A DNA stretch of 64,000 nt from Blastochloris sulfoviridis (GCF_008630065.1 NZ_VWPL01000014.1:1-64000), one strand, 5' to 3'. Shown: positions 1-9,040, counted from the first letter of the stretch. Numbers and translations: made by a program. Notes: generated by a model not told the origin, from the letters alone.

Positions 1-296
1 AACACGGGGGGGCGCGCCCGCGGGGCTAACGCGGGGCCCCGCCCCCCGCGGCGGGGGGGGCGCCCCCCGCGGCCCCACCCCCCCCCCCGCCCCCCCGGTT
101 GGCCGGGGGGCCGCGGCCCGATCCGAAAGCGGCGGCGGGCCCCCGCCGGCCGGCGTCGAGCCCCGAAGCCCGCGGCGGGCGGTCCGGCCTCCCCGATCAC
201 GGGCGCGCCACTCGGAACCGGCCACACGCAATCGTGCCGGCGCCTCACACCGACGTGACTCCCCCGTGACCGGCCCGGGGTCTATGCAGGCGGACG
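1..296. other. GC-homopolymer-rich sequence, no gene seen
   Basis: The first ~120 bases are almost only G and C, with repeated runs of 6 to 10 identical bases. This is unlike anything else in the window. From about base 120 the composition becomes ordinary high-GC DNA leading to the first gene. I see no supported coding region or RNA. The simplest reading is a low-quality contig end or sequencing artefact. A real GC-rich palindromic region is possible. Confidence 0.6.
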
Positions 297-1031
297 ATGA
301 TAGAGCGCCTCCGCTTCCTCCTCGCTTTGATCGCGGCGACGACAATCTCCGGACCACCGGCCGCCATCGCGGCGGAGGGCCCCCGCGTCGTCGAGCTGTT
401 CACCAGCCAGGGCTGCTCGTCCTGCCCGCCGGCCGACACGTTCATCGGCCAACTCGCCGACCGGCCGGGCGTGATCGCCCTGTCGCTGGCGGTCGACTAC
501 TGGGACTATCTCGGCTGGAAAGACACGCTGGCGCTTCCCGCCCACGCCGCCCGCCAGCGCGCCTATGCCGAGACGCGCGGCGACCGGCGGCTGTTCACCC
601 CGCAGGTGGTGGTCAATGGCCGCGAGTCGGTGCCGGGCCAGGATCGCGCCGCCATCGAGCGCGCTCTCCAGGCCGCCAGGATCCACACGCCGGTGCCGGT
701 GTCGGCGGCGGTGAAGGATGGCCAGATCAAGGTGTCGGTCGGCGGCAGCAACGGGGTGGCCCGCAGCGGCGAGGTGTGGGTGCTTGGCGTGCAGCGGACG
801 GCCGCGGTCGAGATCAGCCGCGGCGAGAACGCCGGTCACACCGTCGCCTATCGCAATGTGGTGCGGCATATCCGCCGTCTCGCCGCCTGGACCGGGCAGC
901 CGATCGAGGTCGCGGCCGACCTGTCCGCCCTCACCGCCAACGAGTGCGACCTTCTGGTGGTGCTGGTGCAGGATGCGGCGGAGGGACGTCTCGGGCCGGT
1001 GTTCGGGGCCGGAATCATGCCGCTGCGCTGA
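297..1031 (+). CDS. DUF1223 thioredoxin-fold secreted protein
   Basis: A 244-residue protein of the DUF1223 family, which adopts a thioredoxin-like fold. Residues 1 to about 25 form a signal peptide ending in an Ala-rich cleavage region, so it is probably periplasmic. A CSSCPPAD motif follows at about residues 40-47. It carries a CxxC pair and sits after the VVELFTSQG segment typical of the family. The FTPQVVVNG segment near residue 100 is also typical. The biochemical role is unproven; a thiol-redox function is inferred from the CxxC pair. The ATG at 297 gives a good signal peptide, so it was chosen. No operon partner is evident; the next gene is 363 bases away. Confidence 0.85.
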   Translation: MIERLRFLLALIAATTISGPPAAIAAEGPRVVELFTSQGCSSCPPADTFIGQLADRPGVIALSLAVDYWDYLGWKDTLALPAHAARQRAYAETRGDRRLFTPQVVVNGRESVPGQDRAAIERALQAARIHTPVPVSAAVKDGQIKVSVGGSNGVARSGEVWVLGVQRTAAVEISRGENAGHTVAYRNVVRHIRRLAAWTGQPIEVAADLSALTANECDLLVVLVQDAAEGRLGPVFGAGIMPLR

Positions 1032-1394
1032 CGCCGCCGCGATTCGTCGGCGACGACCGTGTCACCGACGCCCTGCCTTCATCCGGATTTTTTGGGGATT
1101 GGACGCCGGCGGAGACGCAACGGCGAAAAAAGCGGGGCCGGCCGCACTGCACCCCAGGGGGCTGGGGGGCTGGGGTTTACCGGGGCGCCGCGCTGGCCGG
1201 CCCTCGTGGTGATAAGTCCTGACCCCCATCCTTGTTCCAAGCGTTCGCAAGAAAATGCCCGCGCAAAAGTCGCGCCGGCTGCGACCAAGCTGCGGCCGTG
1301 CACGTAGTTCCGGCCGGGCGGTGCCATTTCTGCTTGAACAAGGCAGGATTCCGGCGATCATGACAGATCGGTAACGATTTTCGAGGAGGCGCGC
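1032..1394. other. Intergenic region, no gene seen
   Basis: 363 bases between the DUF1223 gene and the DUF2794 gene. It contains G-rich runs (around 1155-1180) but no convincing ORF, RNA or intrinsic terminator. The promoter of the downstream gene presumably lies in the less GC-rich 1220-1380 stretch, but no clear -35/-10 pair could be assigned. Confidence 0.5.
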
Positions 1395-1787
1395 TTGAGC
1401 GATATCGAGCCCAGCGGGGACCGCGGAGGCGCTTTGGTCGAATGGACCGCGGCGCCCTCCGCGAACGGATCGGTGGCGGCGCTGGCGCCCTGGGTGACCT
1501 TCGACCGGCGCGAGCTCGACAGCATCCTGAACCTCTATGGCCGCAAGGTCGCCGACGGCGAGTGGCGCGACTACGCCATCGATTTCCTGAAGGACCGGGC
1601 GGTGTTCTCGGTGTTCCGGCGTACCGCCGACGTGGCGCTCTACCGCATCGAGAAGATCCCCCGCTTCGCCCGCAAGCAGGGCGCCTACAGCGTGGTGTCG
1701 GCCACCGGGCTGATCCTGAAGCGCGGCGCCGACCTCGACCGGGTGCTGCGGGTTCTCGACAAGCCGGTGCGGCTGGTGGCGGGGTAA
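1395..1787 (+). CDS. DUF2794 family protein
   Basis: A 130-residue cytoplasmic protein of the DUF2794 family, a small conserved alphaproteobacterial family of unknown function. The conserved core VTFDRRELDSILNLYGR is seen at about residues 36-52, followed by WRDYAIDF and the YRIEKIPRFARKQGAY segment. There is no signal peptide or membrane helix. The start is a TTG with a strong GAGGAGG ribosome-binding site seven bases upstream (1382-1389), which decides the start. It converges with the acetyltransferase gene, leaving only four bases between the stops. Confidence 0.85.
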   Translation: MSDIEPSGDRGGALVEWTAAPSANGSVAALAPWVTFDRRELDSILNLYGRKVADGEWRDYAIDFLKDRAVFSVFRRTADVALYRIEKIPRFARKQGAYSVVSATGLILKRGADLDRVLRVLDKPVRLVAG

Positions 1788-1791
1788 CCGA

Positions 1792-2328
1792 TCACCGCCC
1801 GGGCGGCGGCACGCCGTCGCCCGGGCCGAGCGGGCGCTGCATCAGCACCGTGTCGAGCCAGCGGCCGTGCTTCCAGCCGGTCGACACCAGCGAGCCGACC
1901 ATGCGAAATCCCAGCGCGGCATGCAGGCCGATCGAGGCCGCGTTGGCCTGATCGCCGATCACCGCCACCATCTGGCGGAAGCCGCGCTCGGTGCATGTCG
2001 CGATCAGCCGGCCGAGCAGCGCCCGGCCGAGGCCTCGCCCGCGGGCGCGCGCATCGAGATAGATCGAATCCTCCACCGTGAAGCGATAGGCCGGCCGGGT
2101 GCGGTAGGCGCCGGCATAGGCGTAGCCGAGCACGCCGTCCGCGCCCATCGCCACCAGATACGGCCCGCCGAACGCGGTGACCGCTTCGAAGCGGCGGGCC
2201 ATCTCGGCCACGTCCGGCGGGTCGAGCTCGAACGAGGCGGTGCCGGCGCGCACGGCCTCGGCATAGATGGCGGCGATGGCCGCGAAGTCGTCCGCCGCGG
2301 CGGGGCGGATCTCGAAGGCGATGGACAT
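1792..2328 (-). CDS. GNAT family N-acetyltransferase (phosphinothricin acetyltransferase-like)
   Basis: A 178-residue GNAT acetyltransferase of the phosphinothricin/methionine sulfoximine acetyltransferase group. It would transfer acetyl from acetyl-CoA to an amino group. Near the N-terminus the IRPAAADDFAAIAAIYAEAV segment is family-typical. The central GYAYAGAYRTRPAY segment and the RGRGLGRALLGRLI segment, which forms the acetyl-CoA pyrophosphate loop, are also seen. The C-terminal ALGFRMVGSL strand and the GWKHGRWLDTVLMQ ending match the subgroup. The start at 2328 (MSIAFEIRP) was preferred over an upstream in-frame ATG because family members begin just before the IRPA segment. The substrate cannot be told from sequence. 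Confidence 0.85.
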   Translation of the reverse strand: MSIAFEIRPAAADDFAAIAAIYAEAVRAGTASFELDPPDVAEMARRFEAVTAFGGPYLVAMGADGVLGYAYAGAYRTRPAYRFTVEDSIYLDARARGRGLGRALLGRLIATCTERGFRQMVAVIGDQANAASIGLHAALGFRMVGSLVSTGWKHGRWLDTVLMQRPLGPGDGVPPPGR

Positions 2329-2405
2329 GGTCCGCGTCCATACGCCGATTTTCGCGGCCGCGGGACCCGCATCGTCCCGCAAGCCAAAGGCGCCCCGAAA
2401 ACCAA

Positions 2406-2431
2406 AAGGCCCCGGCGGATGCCGGGGCCTT
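2406..2431 (-). terminator. Intrinsic terminator of the YccA/BI-1 gene
   Basis: A perfect 11-base stem (AAGGCCCCGGC with its complement) around a 4-base loop. On the minus strand it is followed by TTTT and a second T run. It lies about 45 bases beyond the stop of the minus-strand BI-1 gene. Confidence 0.8.
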
Positions 2432-2474
2432 CGGTCTTGTCAGATTTCGGTCGTGCCGGGTCAGGCGGCCGCGA

Positions 2475-3263
2475 TCACTCGCGATTGCCGAACAGGCTGA
2501 GCAGCATGGTGAACAGGTTGATGAAGTTCAGATAGAGCGACAGCGCGCCGAGGATCGCGGTCTTCTCCTGGGTGACGCCGTCCATGCCGCCATAGAGATA
2601 CTCGGTCTTCAGGCGCTGGGTGTCCCAGGCGGTGAGGCCGGCGAACACCAGCACGCCGATCACCGACACGGCGAACTGCAGGGCGGACGAGGCCAGGAAC
2701 AGGTTGACCAGCGAGGCGATCACCAGGCCGAACAGGCCCATGATCAGGAACGAGGCCATGCCCGACAGGTCTTTCTTGGTCGTGTAGCCGTAAAGCGACA
2801 GCGCACCGAACGACGCGGCGGTGATGAAGAACACCCGCACGATCGAGGTGTGCGTGTAGACCAGGAAGATCGAGGCGAGCGACAGGCCCATCAGGCCGGC
2901 GAACACCCAGAAGGTGATCTGGGCCGCCTGCGGGCTCATCGAATTGATGCGGGCGCCGAGCAGGAACACGACGCCGAGCGGCGCGAGCATGATGACGTAC
3001 TTCAGCGGGCTGATGAACACCCACTGGCCGAATGCGGTGAGCATCAGCCCTTCGCGCAGGCGCACAGCCGCACTGGCGGGATCGTCCGTCACCGAGAGCA
3101 TGTAGGTGCCGAGCGCGGCGAAGCCCGTGATTGCGAGCCCGAGCATCATGTAATTGTAGATGCTGAGCATGTAGGCGCGCAGGCCGGCGTCGACCGCAGC
3201 GGCCTCGGCGCGCGGAACCGTTCTGCCGAACGGCGCTGCAGCGTTCCGATCAAACTGTGCCAT
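2475..3263 (-). CDS. Bax inhibitor-1/YccA family membrane protein
   Basis: A 262-residue integral membrane protein of the BI-1/YccA (UPF0005) family. Seven hydrophobic segments follow a soluble N-terminus of about 35 residues that starts MAQFDRNAAAPFGR. The family-typical YNYMMLGLAITG segment opens the first helix, and the AWDTQRLKTEYLYG segment precedes the last helix. The C-terminus has the ALSLYLNFINLFTMLLSLFG signature. Family members act as leak channels or as partners of membrane proteases such as FtsH; which applies here is not known. The start at 3263 was preferred over an upstream in-frame ATG at 3296 because relatives start at this point. It is monocistronic with its own terminator. 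Confidence 0.92.
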   Translation of the reverse strand: MAQFDRNAAAPFGRTVPRAEAAAVDAGLRAYMLSIYNYMMLGLAITGFAALGTYMLSVTDDPASAAVRLREGLMLTAFGQWVFISPLKYVIMLAPLGVVFLLGARINSMSPQAAQITFWVFAGLMGLSLASIFLVYTHTSIVRVFFITAASFGALSLYGYTTKKDLSGMASFLIMGLFGLVIASLVNLFLASSALQFAVSVIGVLVFAGLTAWDTQRLKTEYLYGGMDGVTQEKTAILGALSLYLNFINLFTMLLSLFGNRE

Positions 3264-3571
3264 CGTAATCCTCGTGCTTTCCCTGCCGGAGATCACTCAA
3301 ACCGTGCTCGCCCCCCGGCTTGCCGGGTAGATAGGCGGGCCATCGGTACGGTACAAGGGCAGGCCATCGCGCGCCGCCCCCAATCTGCCCGTGCGGCACC
3401 GGGCCGCTCGAACAGAGTTAAGCATCTTTTGCGCCGCTGCAAGGCCGGACCGGTCCGCGCGCATCCAATTGCCGGCAAGGTACCAACACGAGACCGGCGC
3501 GGAACCGGCCGTCCAATTCGACCGATCGGGCAAACGGTCCATCAAGGATCGGGTTTCACACTGGCGGCGGA
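3264..3571. other. Divergent intergenic region, no further gene seen
   Basis: About 310 bases between the minus-strand BI-1 gene and the plus-strand zinc-ribbon gene. It must hold promoters for both. The only AT-richer patch is around 3415-3430, and no clear promoter or RNA could be assigned. Confidence 0.4.
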
Positions 3572-3823
3572 ATGGGGCCGGAGACCCTCCTCATGCACGA
3601 CCCGATCGACAACCTCATGGTGCGCGTGCGCTGCCCCGAGTGCCGCAACAGTTTCCGGGCGCGGGTTCACCGCCTGCTGTTCGCGGCACGGGTGGCCTGC
3701 CCGCTGTGCCACACCGAGATGTTCTTCCACGTCAGCCGCCACGGCGAGAACGAGGACGTCGCGCACTACATCCGCTATGTCGAGGGCCGCACCCGCCACC
3801 CGCATTTCTTCGCCAGCCGCTGA
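3572..3823 (+). CDS. Small protein with two CxxC zinc-ribbon knuckles
   Basis: An 83-residue protein not recognised as a named family. It has two CPxC knuckles (CPEC at about residues 21-24 and CPLC at about 43-46) separated by a basic segment, RNSFRARVHRLLFAARVA. This is the layout of a zinc ribbon, so nucleic-acid or protein binding is inferred. The C-terminal half is rich in His and aromatic residues. The start may instead be the ATG at 3593 (MHDPIDNL), which gives a 76-residue product. A repeat element follows 22 bases after the stop. Coding seems real because codon third positions are strongly GC-biased, but no homologue was recognised. Confidence 0.6.
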   Translation: MGPETLLMHDPIDNLMVRVRCPECRNSFRARVHRLLFAARVACPLCHTEMFFHVSRHGENEDVAHYIRYVEGRTRHPHFFASR

Positions 3824-3844
3824 GGGGCCGGCGATCGAAATGTC

Positions 3845-3969
3845 ATACGGTTTCCGGTCGATCCCTTCGGGATGCCGGAAACGGTCCCGCCGAAAAATCC
3901 TTGAGCTGGAAGGGATTTCTCGGCGATCGGAAGACGGCTCGAAGGCTTGATCAGCCGGAAACCGTATCA
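3845..3969. repeat. Dispersed palindromic repeat, family 1, copy A
   Basis: A ~125-base element with inverted ends: ATACGGTTTCCGG at the left and its complement at the right. Inside are a smaller hairpin (GATCCCTTCGGGAT) and the segment CGCCGAAAAATCC. The last three bases (3967-3969) are the stop codon of the minus-strand permease gene. Related copies are at 17086, 20337, 49649, 53975 and 56475, with a decayed one near 19350. Confidence 0.85.
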
Positions 3970-6555
3970 CAGATGCCGCAGCACCGGCGCCGGCCGCTCG
4001 CCCAGCGCCCGCCAGGTGCCGATAAGGCCGAACGCCACCGTCAGCACCAGCGCCGCCGCCACCGAGACGAGCGCGCCGGCCCAGTCCCACACGAACGCGA
4101 TCCGCATCGCCTGCGACACGATCGCCCAGCCGGCGAGCGAGCCGGCCAGCACGCCGAAGGTGGCGGTGACGGCGCCGAGCATGGCGTATTCCAGCCCGTA
4201 CGCCTTGAGCAGCCGGCCGCGCGTCGCCCCCAGCGTCTTGAGGATCACCGCGTCATAGACGCGGTGGCGGTGGCCGGCGGCCAGCGCGCCGGCCAGCACC
4301 AGCACGGCGGCGATCAGCGTCACCGTGCTGGCGCCGCGAATGCCGGCGATCAGATTGCCGACGAGGTCGTTGACCGCCGCCAGCGCGTCCTTGACCCGCA
4401 CCGTGGTGACAGTGGGGAATTCCGCGGCGACCCGGGTGAGCACGGCAAGTTCGCCCGCGCCGCCATTGGGCAGGGCGAGGGTGGCGAGGTGGGTGTGCGG
4501 CGCGCCGCGGAAGGCCGACGGGCTGAACACCATGACGAAATTGATGCCGAGCGAGTCCCACTCCAGGGCGCGCAGGTTCGACAGCGTCGCCTCGATGTTG
4601 CGGCCGAGCACATTGACGACGATCCGGTCGCCGACCTTGAGCCCGAACGCGTCGGCGATGCGCTTTTCCATCGACACCAGCGGCGGGCCGGCATAGCCGG
4701 CCGGCCACCAGTCGCCGGCCACCACGCGCGAGCCCTCGGGCGGCGTCTCGGCATAGGTGATGCCGCGGTCGCCCGACAGCACCCAGGCGACGTTCTGCGG
4801 CGCCTCGATGGTCTCCACCGGCCGGCCGCCGAGCGACACCAGCCGGCCGCGCAGCATCGGCACCCGCGTCAGCGTGCCGTCCGGGGCGAGGCCCCGCACG
4901 AAGGCGTCGAACCGGCCGGCCTCGGCATTGGGAATGTCGACGAAGAAGAAGCTCGGCGCCCGCTCGGGCAGCGAGGCGGTGAACTGGCGGCGCAGGTTCG
5001 AATCGATCTGCGCCAGCGTCACCAGCAGCGCCAGCCCGAGCCCCAACGACAGCACCACCGAGGGGGTGACCGCGCCGGGCCGGTGGATGTTGGCGAGCGC
5101 GAGGCGCAGCTCGGTCGAGCGCACGGGCGGCAGGCGGCGCGCCAGCGCCATGATGCCGGAGGCGACGAGGCGCAGCAGCAGGAACACCGCGCCGGCCGCC
5201 CCGACATAGACGGCAGCCAGCGTCGGGTCGCCGGAGGTGAGGATCGCCAGCGCGGCCAGCGCCGCCGCCGCCGCACCGGTCAGCGCGATGTAGCGGCGGC
5301 GCGGCCACCGCCGCTCCGGCGCCACCATGTCGCGGAACAGCGCCGACACCGGCACGTCATGGGCGCGGCCGAGCGGCCACAGCGCGAAGGCCAGCGCGGT
5401 CACGAGGCCGTAGAGCGCGGCGAGCCCCAGCACGCCGGGATAGAGCGCCGGCGCCAGCGGGATCGGGATCAGCGCGCCGAATGCGCCCGAGACGACGAAC
5501 GGCAGGCCGGCGCCGACGCCAAGCCCGATGACGACGCCGAGCCCGCCGAGCAGCAGCACCTGGGCGAGATAGATGGCGAACACCCGCGCGCCGGTGGCGC
5601 CGAGCGTCTTGAAGGTGGCGATGACCTCGCGCTTCTTGTCCATGTAGCTCTTCACCGCGCCGGCCACGCCGACGCCGCCGACGATCAGCGCGGTCAGCCC
5701 GACGAAGGTGAGGAACTGGGTGAAGCGCTCGATCTGGCGCTCAAGCTGCGGCGAAGCGTTGGCGCGGGTGCGCACCTCCCAGCCGGCCTGGGGGAATCGT
5801 TCGGCCGCGGCTGCGGCCACGGCGCGGGCCGCGGCATCGCTCGCCTGCGGCAGCAGCAGCCGGTAGGTCCAGCGCACCAGGCTGCCGGGCTGCACGAGGC
5901 CGGTGGCGCGCAGGCCGTCCTCGCCGATCAGCAGGCGCGGGCCGAAGCCGATGCCGCCGGCCAGCTGGTCGGGCTCCTGCACCACCAGCGCGCGGACCTC
6001 GAAGGTCGCGGCCCCCACCACCAGACGCTCGCCGGGCTTGAGGCCAAGCCGGCTCAGCAGCGCCGGATCGGCGGCGGCGCCGAACGCGCCGTCCCGGCGG
6101 ACAAGCAGGTCGGCGGTGGCGAGCGGCGGGTCGAGCTTGAGCGCCCCGAGCCGCGGATAGGTGGGGCCCACCGCCTTCATCTCGACCAGCGTCGAGGCGC
6201 CGTCGGCACTGTCGGTGGCCTTGCGGGCCATGCCGCGCATGGTGGCGACGAGATCGGCCGTCCCGGTCTCGGCGAAGAACGCCTGCTCGGCGGCGCTGGC
6301 CTCGCGATGGATCAGCGAGAACGACACATCGGCGCCCAGAATGGTACGGCCCTCGCGGGCGATGCCGTCGGTGAGCGCCTTCGACACCGAGCCGACGCCG
6401 GCAATGGCTGTGACGCCGAGCGCGATGCAGGCGAGGAAGATGCGAAAGCCCTTTATGCCGCCGCGCAGCTCGCGCAGCGCCAGCCGGAACGCCAGCCGCA
6501 GGGACTGGAGCGAAGCCTGGAAACCGCCGCCGGCGGCCGGAACGAACGCGCTCAT
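3967..6555 (-). CDS. ybbP: ABC transporter permease, YbbP/FtsX family
   Basis: An 862-residue permease of the FtsX/MacB fold related to E. coli YbbP. It has an N-terminal transmembrane helix (about residues 35-55), a large periplasmic domain, and a block of three to four helices starting near the FLTFVGLTALIVGGVGVAGAVKSYMDKKREVIATFKTLGATG stretch. A second, shorter soluble region and a final helix block (ASTVTLIAAVLVLAGALAAG onward) follow. The second FtsX core is recognisable from VILKTLGATRGRLLKAY. It partners the ATPase whose stop lies ten bases upstream. The pair lies divergent from tesA, as in E. coli ybbAP/tesA. The transported substrate is unknown; an envelope or lipid role is inferred. 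The stop codon coincides with the end of a repeat element. Confidence 0.9.
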   Translation of the reverse strand: MSAFVPAAGGGFQASLQSLRLAFRLALRELRGGIKGFRIFLACIALGVTAIAGVGSVSKALTDGIAREGRTILGADVSFSLIHREASAAEQAFFAETGTADLVATMRGMARKATDSADGASTLVEMKAVGPTYPRLGALKLDPPLATADLLVRRDGAFGAAADPALLSRLGLKPGERLVVGAATFEVRALVVQEPDQLAGGIGFGPRLLIGEDGLRATGLVQPGSLVRWTYRLLLPQASDAAARAVAAAAAERFPQAGWEVRTRANASPQLERQIERFTQFLTFVGLTALIVGGVGVAGAVKSYMDKKREVIATFKTLGATGARVFAIYLAQVLLLGGLGVVIGLGVGAGLPFVVSGAFGALIPIPLAPALYPGVLGLAALYGLVTALAFALWPLGRAHDVPVSALFRDMVAPERRWPRRRYIALTGAAAAALAALAILTSGDPTLAAVYVGAAGAVFLLLRLVASGIMALARRLPPVRSTELRLALANIHRPGAVTPSVVLSLGLGLALLVTLAQIDSNLRRQFTASLPERAPSFFFVDIPNAEAGRFDAFVRGLAPDGTLTRVPMLRGRLVSLGGRPVETIEAPQNVAWVLSGDRGITYAETPPEGSRVVAGDWWPAGYAGPPLVSMEKRIADAFGLKVGDRIVVNVLGRNIEATLSNLRALEWDSLGINFVMVFSPSAFRGAPHTHLATLALPNGGAGELAVLTRVAAEFPTVTTVRVKDALAAVNDLVGNLIAGIRGASTVTLIAAVLVLAGALAAGHRHRVYDAVILKTLGATRGRLLKAYGLEYAMLGAVTATFGVLAGSLAGWAIVSQAMRIAFVWDWAGALVSVAAALVLTVAFGLIGTWRALGERPAPVLRHL

Positions 6556-6565
6556 GCCCTTATGC

Positions 6566-7309
6566 TCATGCCGGCGCCAAGGCGCGGGCCTCGGCGTCGG
6601 CCTCGATGCGGCCGGAGCGGATGCGCACCGTGCGGTCGCAGCGCCGCGCCAAGGCGACGTCGTGGGTGACGACGATCAAGGTGGCGCCGCGCTCGCGCTG
6701 CTGCTCGAACAGCAGCTCGGCGATCGCCGCGCCGGTGGCGTCGTCGAGATTGCCGGTCGGCTCGTCGGCGACCAGGATCGGCGGGTTGGGCGCCAGCGCC
6801 CGCGCCAGCGCGACCCGCTGCTGCTCGCCGCCGGAGAGCTGGGCCGGATAGTGGCCGAGGCGGTCGCTCAGGCCGACGGTGACGAGCTCCTGCCGGGCGC
6901 GGTCGAACGCGTCGGCGATGCCGGCAAGCTCCAGCGGCACCGCGACGTTCTCCAGCGCCGTCATGGTCGGGATGAGGTGGAAGGACTGGAAGACGATGCC
7001 GATGTGGCGGCCGCGGAAGCGGGCGAGCGCGTCCTCGCCAAGCTCCATCAGGTTCTCGCCTGCCACCTCGACCCGGCCCGAATCGGGCTTCTCCAGCCCG
7101 GCCATCACCATCAGCAGGGTTGACTTGCCCGAGCCGGACGGCCCTACCAATCCCACCGCCTCGCCCCGATCTATGGCGAGGTCGACGTCCTTCAGCACGT
7201 GGACCCGGGCTGCCCCCCGGCCCAGCCACAAATCAACCCCCGCCAGGGCGATCGCTGGTGTCGATGCGTGCATTTTCGAGGTCTTGGCCGTTTTCGAGGT
7301 CTTTGTCAT
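6566..7309 (-). CDS. ybbA: ABC transporter ATP-binding protein, YbbA/LolD family
   Basis: A 247-residue ATPase of the LolD/MacB group. Motifs seen are Walker A GPSGSGKST, the Q-loop VFQSFHLIP, signature LSGGEQQRVALARAL, Walker B ILVADEPTGNLD, and the H-loop VVTHD. It would energise the YbbP permease encoded ten bases downstream. The start may be 7309 (MTKTSKTAKTSK) or, nearer the usual family length, 7273 (MHASTPAI). Neither has a strong ribosome-binding site. The 5' end faces tesA, and the two genes share a short divergent promoter region. Confidence 0.9.
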   Translation of the reverse strand: MTKTSKTAKTSKMHASTPAIALAGVDLWLGRGAARVHVLKDVDLAIDRGEAVGLVGPSGSGKSTLLMVMAGLEKPDSGRVEVAGENLMELGEDALARFRGRHIGIVFQSFHLIPTMTALENVAVPLELAGIADAFDRARQELVTVGLSDRLGHYPAQLSGGEQQRVALARALAPNPPILVADEPTGNLDDATGAAIAELLFEQQRERGATLIVVTHDVALARRCDRTVRIRSGRIEADAEARALAPA

Positions 7310-7406
7310 GCCGATCCGGTTCCGAGCGGGCACGCGCCCCGCGCCGGCACAATATGGGGAGCTGGCCGCGCCCCACCAGCGCCGGCCCGGCCTTGCGCGC
7401 CGGGCG

Positions 7407-8081
7407 ATGCTGATCGGGCTGGGAGCCGCCGCCATGGCCGCCCTTGCCTTCACCCCCGCCCCTGCCGGCGCCGAGGACGGCCCGATCCGCCTCGTTGCGC
7501 TGGGCGACAGCCTGACCGCCGGCTACGGCCTGCCGGCGGACGCAGCCCTGCCGGCGCAGCTCCAGGCGCGGCTTGAGGCGCGCGGTCACAAGGTGGTGAT
7601 CGCCAATGCCGGCGTGTCGGGCGACACCGCCTCGGGCGGCCTGGAGCGGCTCGACTGGGCGATCGCGGGCGACACCGAGGGGGTGATCGTCGCGCTCGGC
7701 GCCAATGACGCGCTGCGCGGCATCGACCCGGCGGTGACGCGCAAGGCGCTCGACACGATCCTCGCCCTCCTCGATGCCAAGGGCCTGCCGGTGCTGCTCG
7801 CCGGCATGTACGCGCCACGCAACATGGGCGAGAGCTACACCCGCACCTTCGACGCCATCTATCCCGACCTCGCCCGCCGGCACGGCGCGGTGCTCTATCC
7901 CTTCCTGCTGGAGGGCGTGGCGGGCACGGCCCGGCTCAATCTCGGCGACGGCATCCACCCCACCGCCGAAGGCGTGGGCCTGGTCGCCGAGCGGCTGGTG
8001 CCGTCGGTCGAGGAGCTATTGGCGCGCATCCGCGCCCGGCGCGGCGACGCGAAAGACGCGCCCGCGCCGACGCGCGGTTGA
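7407..8081 (+). CDS. tesA: Arylesterase / lysophospholipase L1-like, SGNH hydrolase
   Basis: A 224-residue SGNH-family hydrolase like E. coli TesA, a periplasmic thioesterase/lysophospholipase/arylesterase. A signal peptide spans residues 1-22 ([15 protein letters not shown] onward, ending in AGA). Block [10 protein letters not shown] carries the nucleophile Ser. Block II has Gly in NAGVSGDT, block III is GANDALRG, and the C-terminal DGIHPT carries the catalytic Asp and His. The start at 7407 was chosen for its signal peptide. An upstream in-frame ATG at 7308 would overlap the start codon of the divergent ATPase gene, so it is less likely. The neighbourhood tesA/ybbA/ybbP is conserved with enterobacteria. 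Confidence 0.9.
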   Translation: MLIGLGAAAMAALAFTPAPAGAEDGPIRLVALGDSLTAGYGLPADAALPAQLQARLEARGHKVVIANAGVSGDTASGGLERLDWAIAGDTEGVIVALGANDALRGIDPAVTRKALDTILALLDAKGLPVLLAGMYAPRNMGESYTRTFDAIYPDLARRHGAVLYPFLLEGVAGTARLNLGDGIHPTAEGVGLVAERLVPSVEELLARIRARRGDAKDAPAPTRG

Positions 8082-8144
8082 CCGGCCCCGCGCGGTCCGG
8101 CAAACGAGGACGTGGCCACCGGCCGCGAGGGCGAGGAGGAAGCG

Positions 8145-8678
8145 ATGCCGCGTCTCTTCACGGGACTGGAGATCCCGGCCGAGATCGGCGCCTCGCTGAT
8201 GCTGCTGCGCGGCGGCCTGCCCGGCGCCCGCTGGGTCGAGCCCGGCGATTTCCACATCACGCTGCGCTTCATCGGCGACGTCGACGAGCGCATCGCCGGC
8301 GAGGTGGCGCTGATGCTGGCCGGCATCACGCGCAAGGCTTTCGAAGTGTCGCTGGTCGGGCTCGATGCCTTCGGCGGCAACAAGCCGCGCGCGGTCTATG
8401 TGCCGGTCGAGGCGCCGCCGGTGCTGATGGAGCTGCAGGCCGAGCACGAGCGGCTGATGCAGCGCATCGGCCTGCCGGCCGAAAGCCGCAACTACCGGCC
8501 GCACGTGACGCTGGCACGGCTGCGCGATACCTCGCCGCGCGTCGTCGCCGACTACCTGGCCACCCGCGGCCTCTATCGCAGTCCGCCGATCCGGGTCGGA
8601 CGCTTCGTGCTGTTCTCGTCGCGGGCCTCGGTCGGCGGCGGCCCCTATGTCGTCGAAGCCGCCTATCCGTTGCTCTGA
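8145..8678 (+). CDS. thpR: RNA 2',3'-cyclic phosphodiesterase
   Basis: A 177-residue 2H phosphoesterase of the ThpR (LigT) family, which opens 2',3'-cyclic phosphates on RNA. It has the two HxTx motifs that define the family: FHITLRF at about residues 36-42 and PHVTLAR near residue 122. It begins with [11 protein letters not shown], the usual family start. A GAGGAGGAAG ribosome-binding site sits just before the ATG, which decides against the earlier in-frame GTG. It lies 63 bases after tesA on the same strand and may be co-transcribed with it and with phhB. Confidence 0.9.
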   Translation: MPRLFTGLEIPAEIGASLMLLRGGLPGARWVEPGDFHITLRFIGDVDERIAGEVALMLAGITRKAFEVSLVGLDAFGGNKPRAVYVPVEAPPVLMELQAEHERLMQRIGLPAESRNYRPHVTLARLRDTSPRVVADYLATRGLYRSPPIRVGRFVLFSSRASVGGGPYVVEAAYPLL

Positions 8679-8740
8679 CGTGTCCGACCCCGGACATCCA
8701 ACCCACCCGACACCCGACTGACCCGACCCGAGGAGACATC

Positions 8741-9040
8741 ATGCGTGAAAAGCTGACCGGACCGAAACGCGAGCAGGCGCTGCGGGCGCTGCCCGGCTGG
8801 CGCGAGGCCGACGACCGCGACGCCATCACCAAGCGCTTCGTGTTCCGCGATTTCAGCGAGGCCTTCGGCTGGATGACGCGGGTGGCGCTGGTGGCCGAGC
8901 GGATGGACCACCACCCCGAATGGCTCAACGTCTACAAGACGGTGGAGGTGACGCTGTCGACCCACGACGCCGGCGGCGTCACCGAGCTCGACGCGGCGCT
9001 GGCCAAGATCATGGACGGAATCGCCGCCCAGATCCGCTGA
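8741..9040 (+). CDS. phhB: 4a-hydroxytetrahydrobiopterin dehydratase
   Basis: A 99-residue pterin-4a-carbinolamine dehydratase (PCD/DCoH). It recycles the hydroxylated pterin made by aromatic amino acid hydroxylases. The conserved core is seen: [29 protein letters not shown], followed by the active-site segment [10 protein letters not shown] (His57, His58) and [22 protein letters not shown]. Length is normal. A GAGGAG ribosome-binding site lies six bases before the ATG. No pterin-dependent hydroxylase gene is in the window. Confidence 0.93.
   Translation: MREKLTGPKREQALRALPGWREADDRDAITKRFVFRDFSEAFGWMTRVALVAERMDHHPEWLNVYKTVEVTLSTHDAGGVTELDAALAKIMDGIAAQIR

Noticed and set aside
3391-6669. 1092-codon plus-strand frame opposite the YbbP permease
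   Set aside because: Low-complexity His/Arg/Gln-rich translation with no motif. The permease on the other strand is well supported.
7308-7406. Upstream in-frame start for tesA at 7308
   Set aside because: That ATG would share bases with the start codon of the divergent ATPase gene, and the extra residues spoil the signal peptide that begins at 7407.
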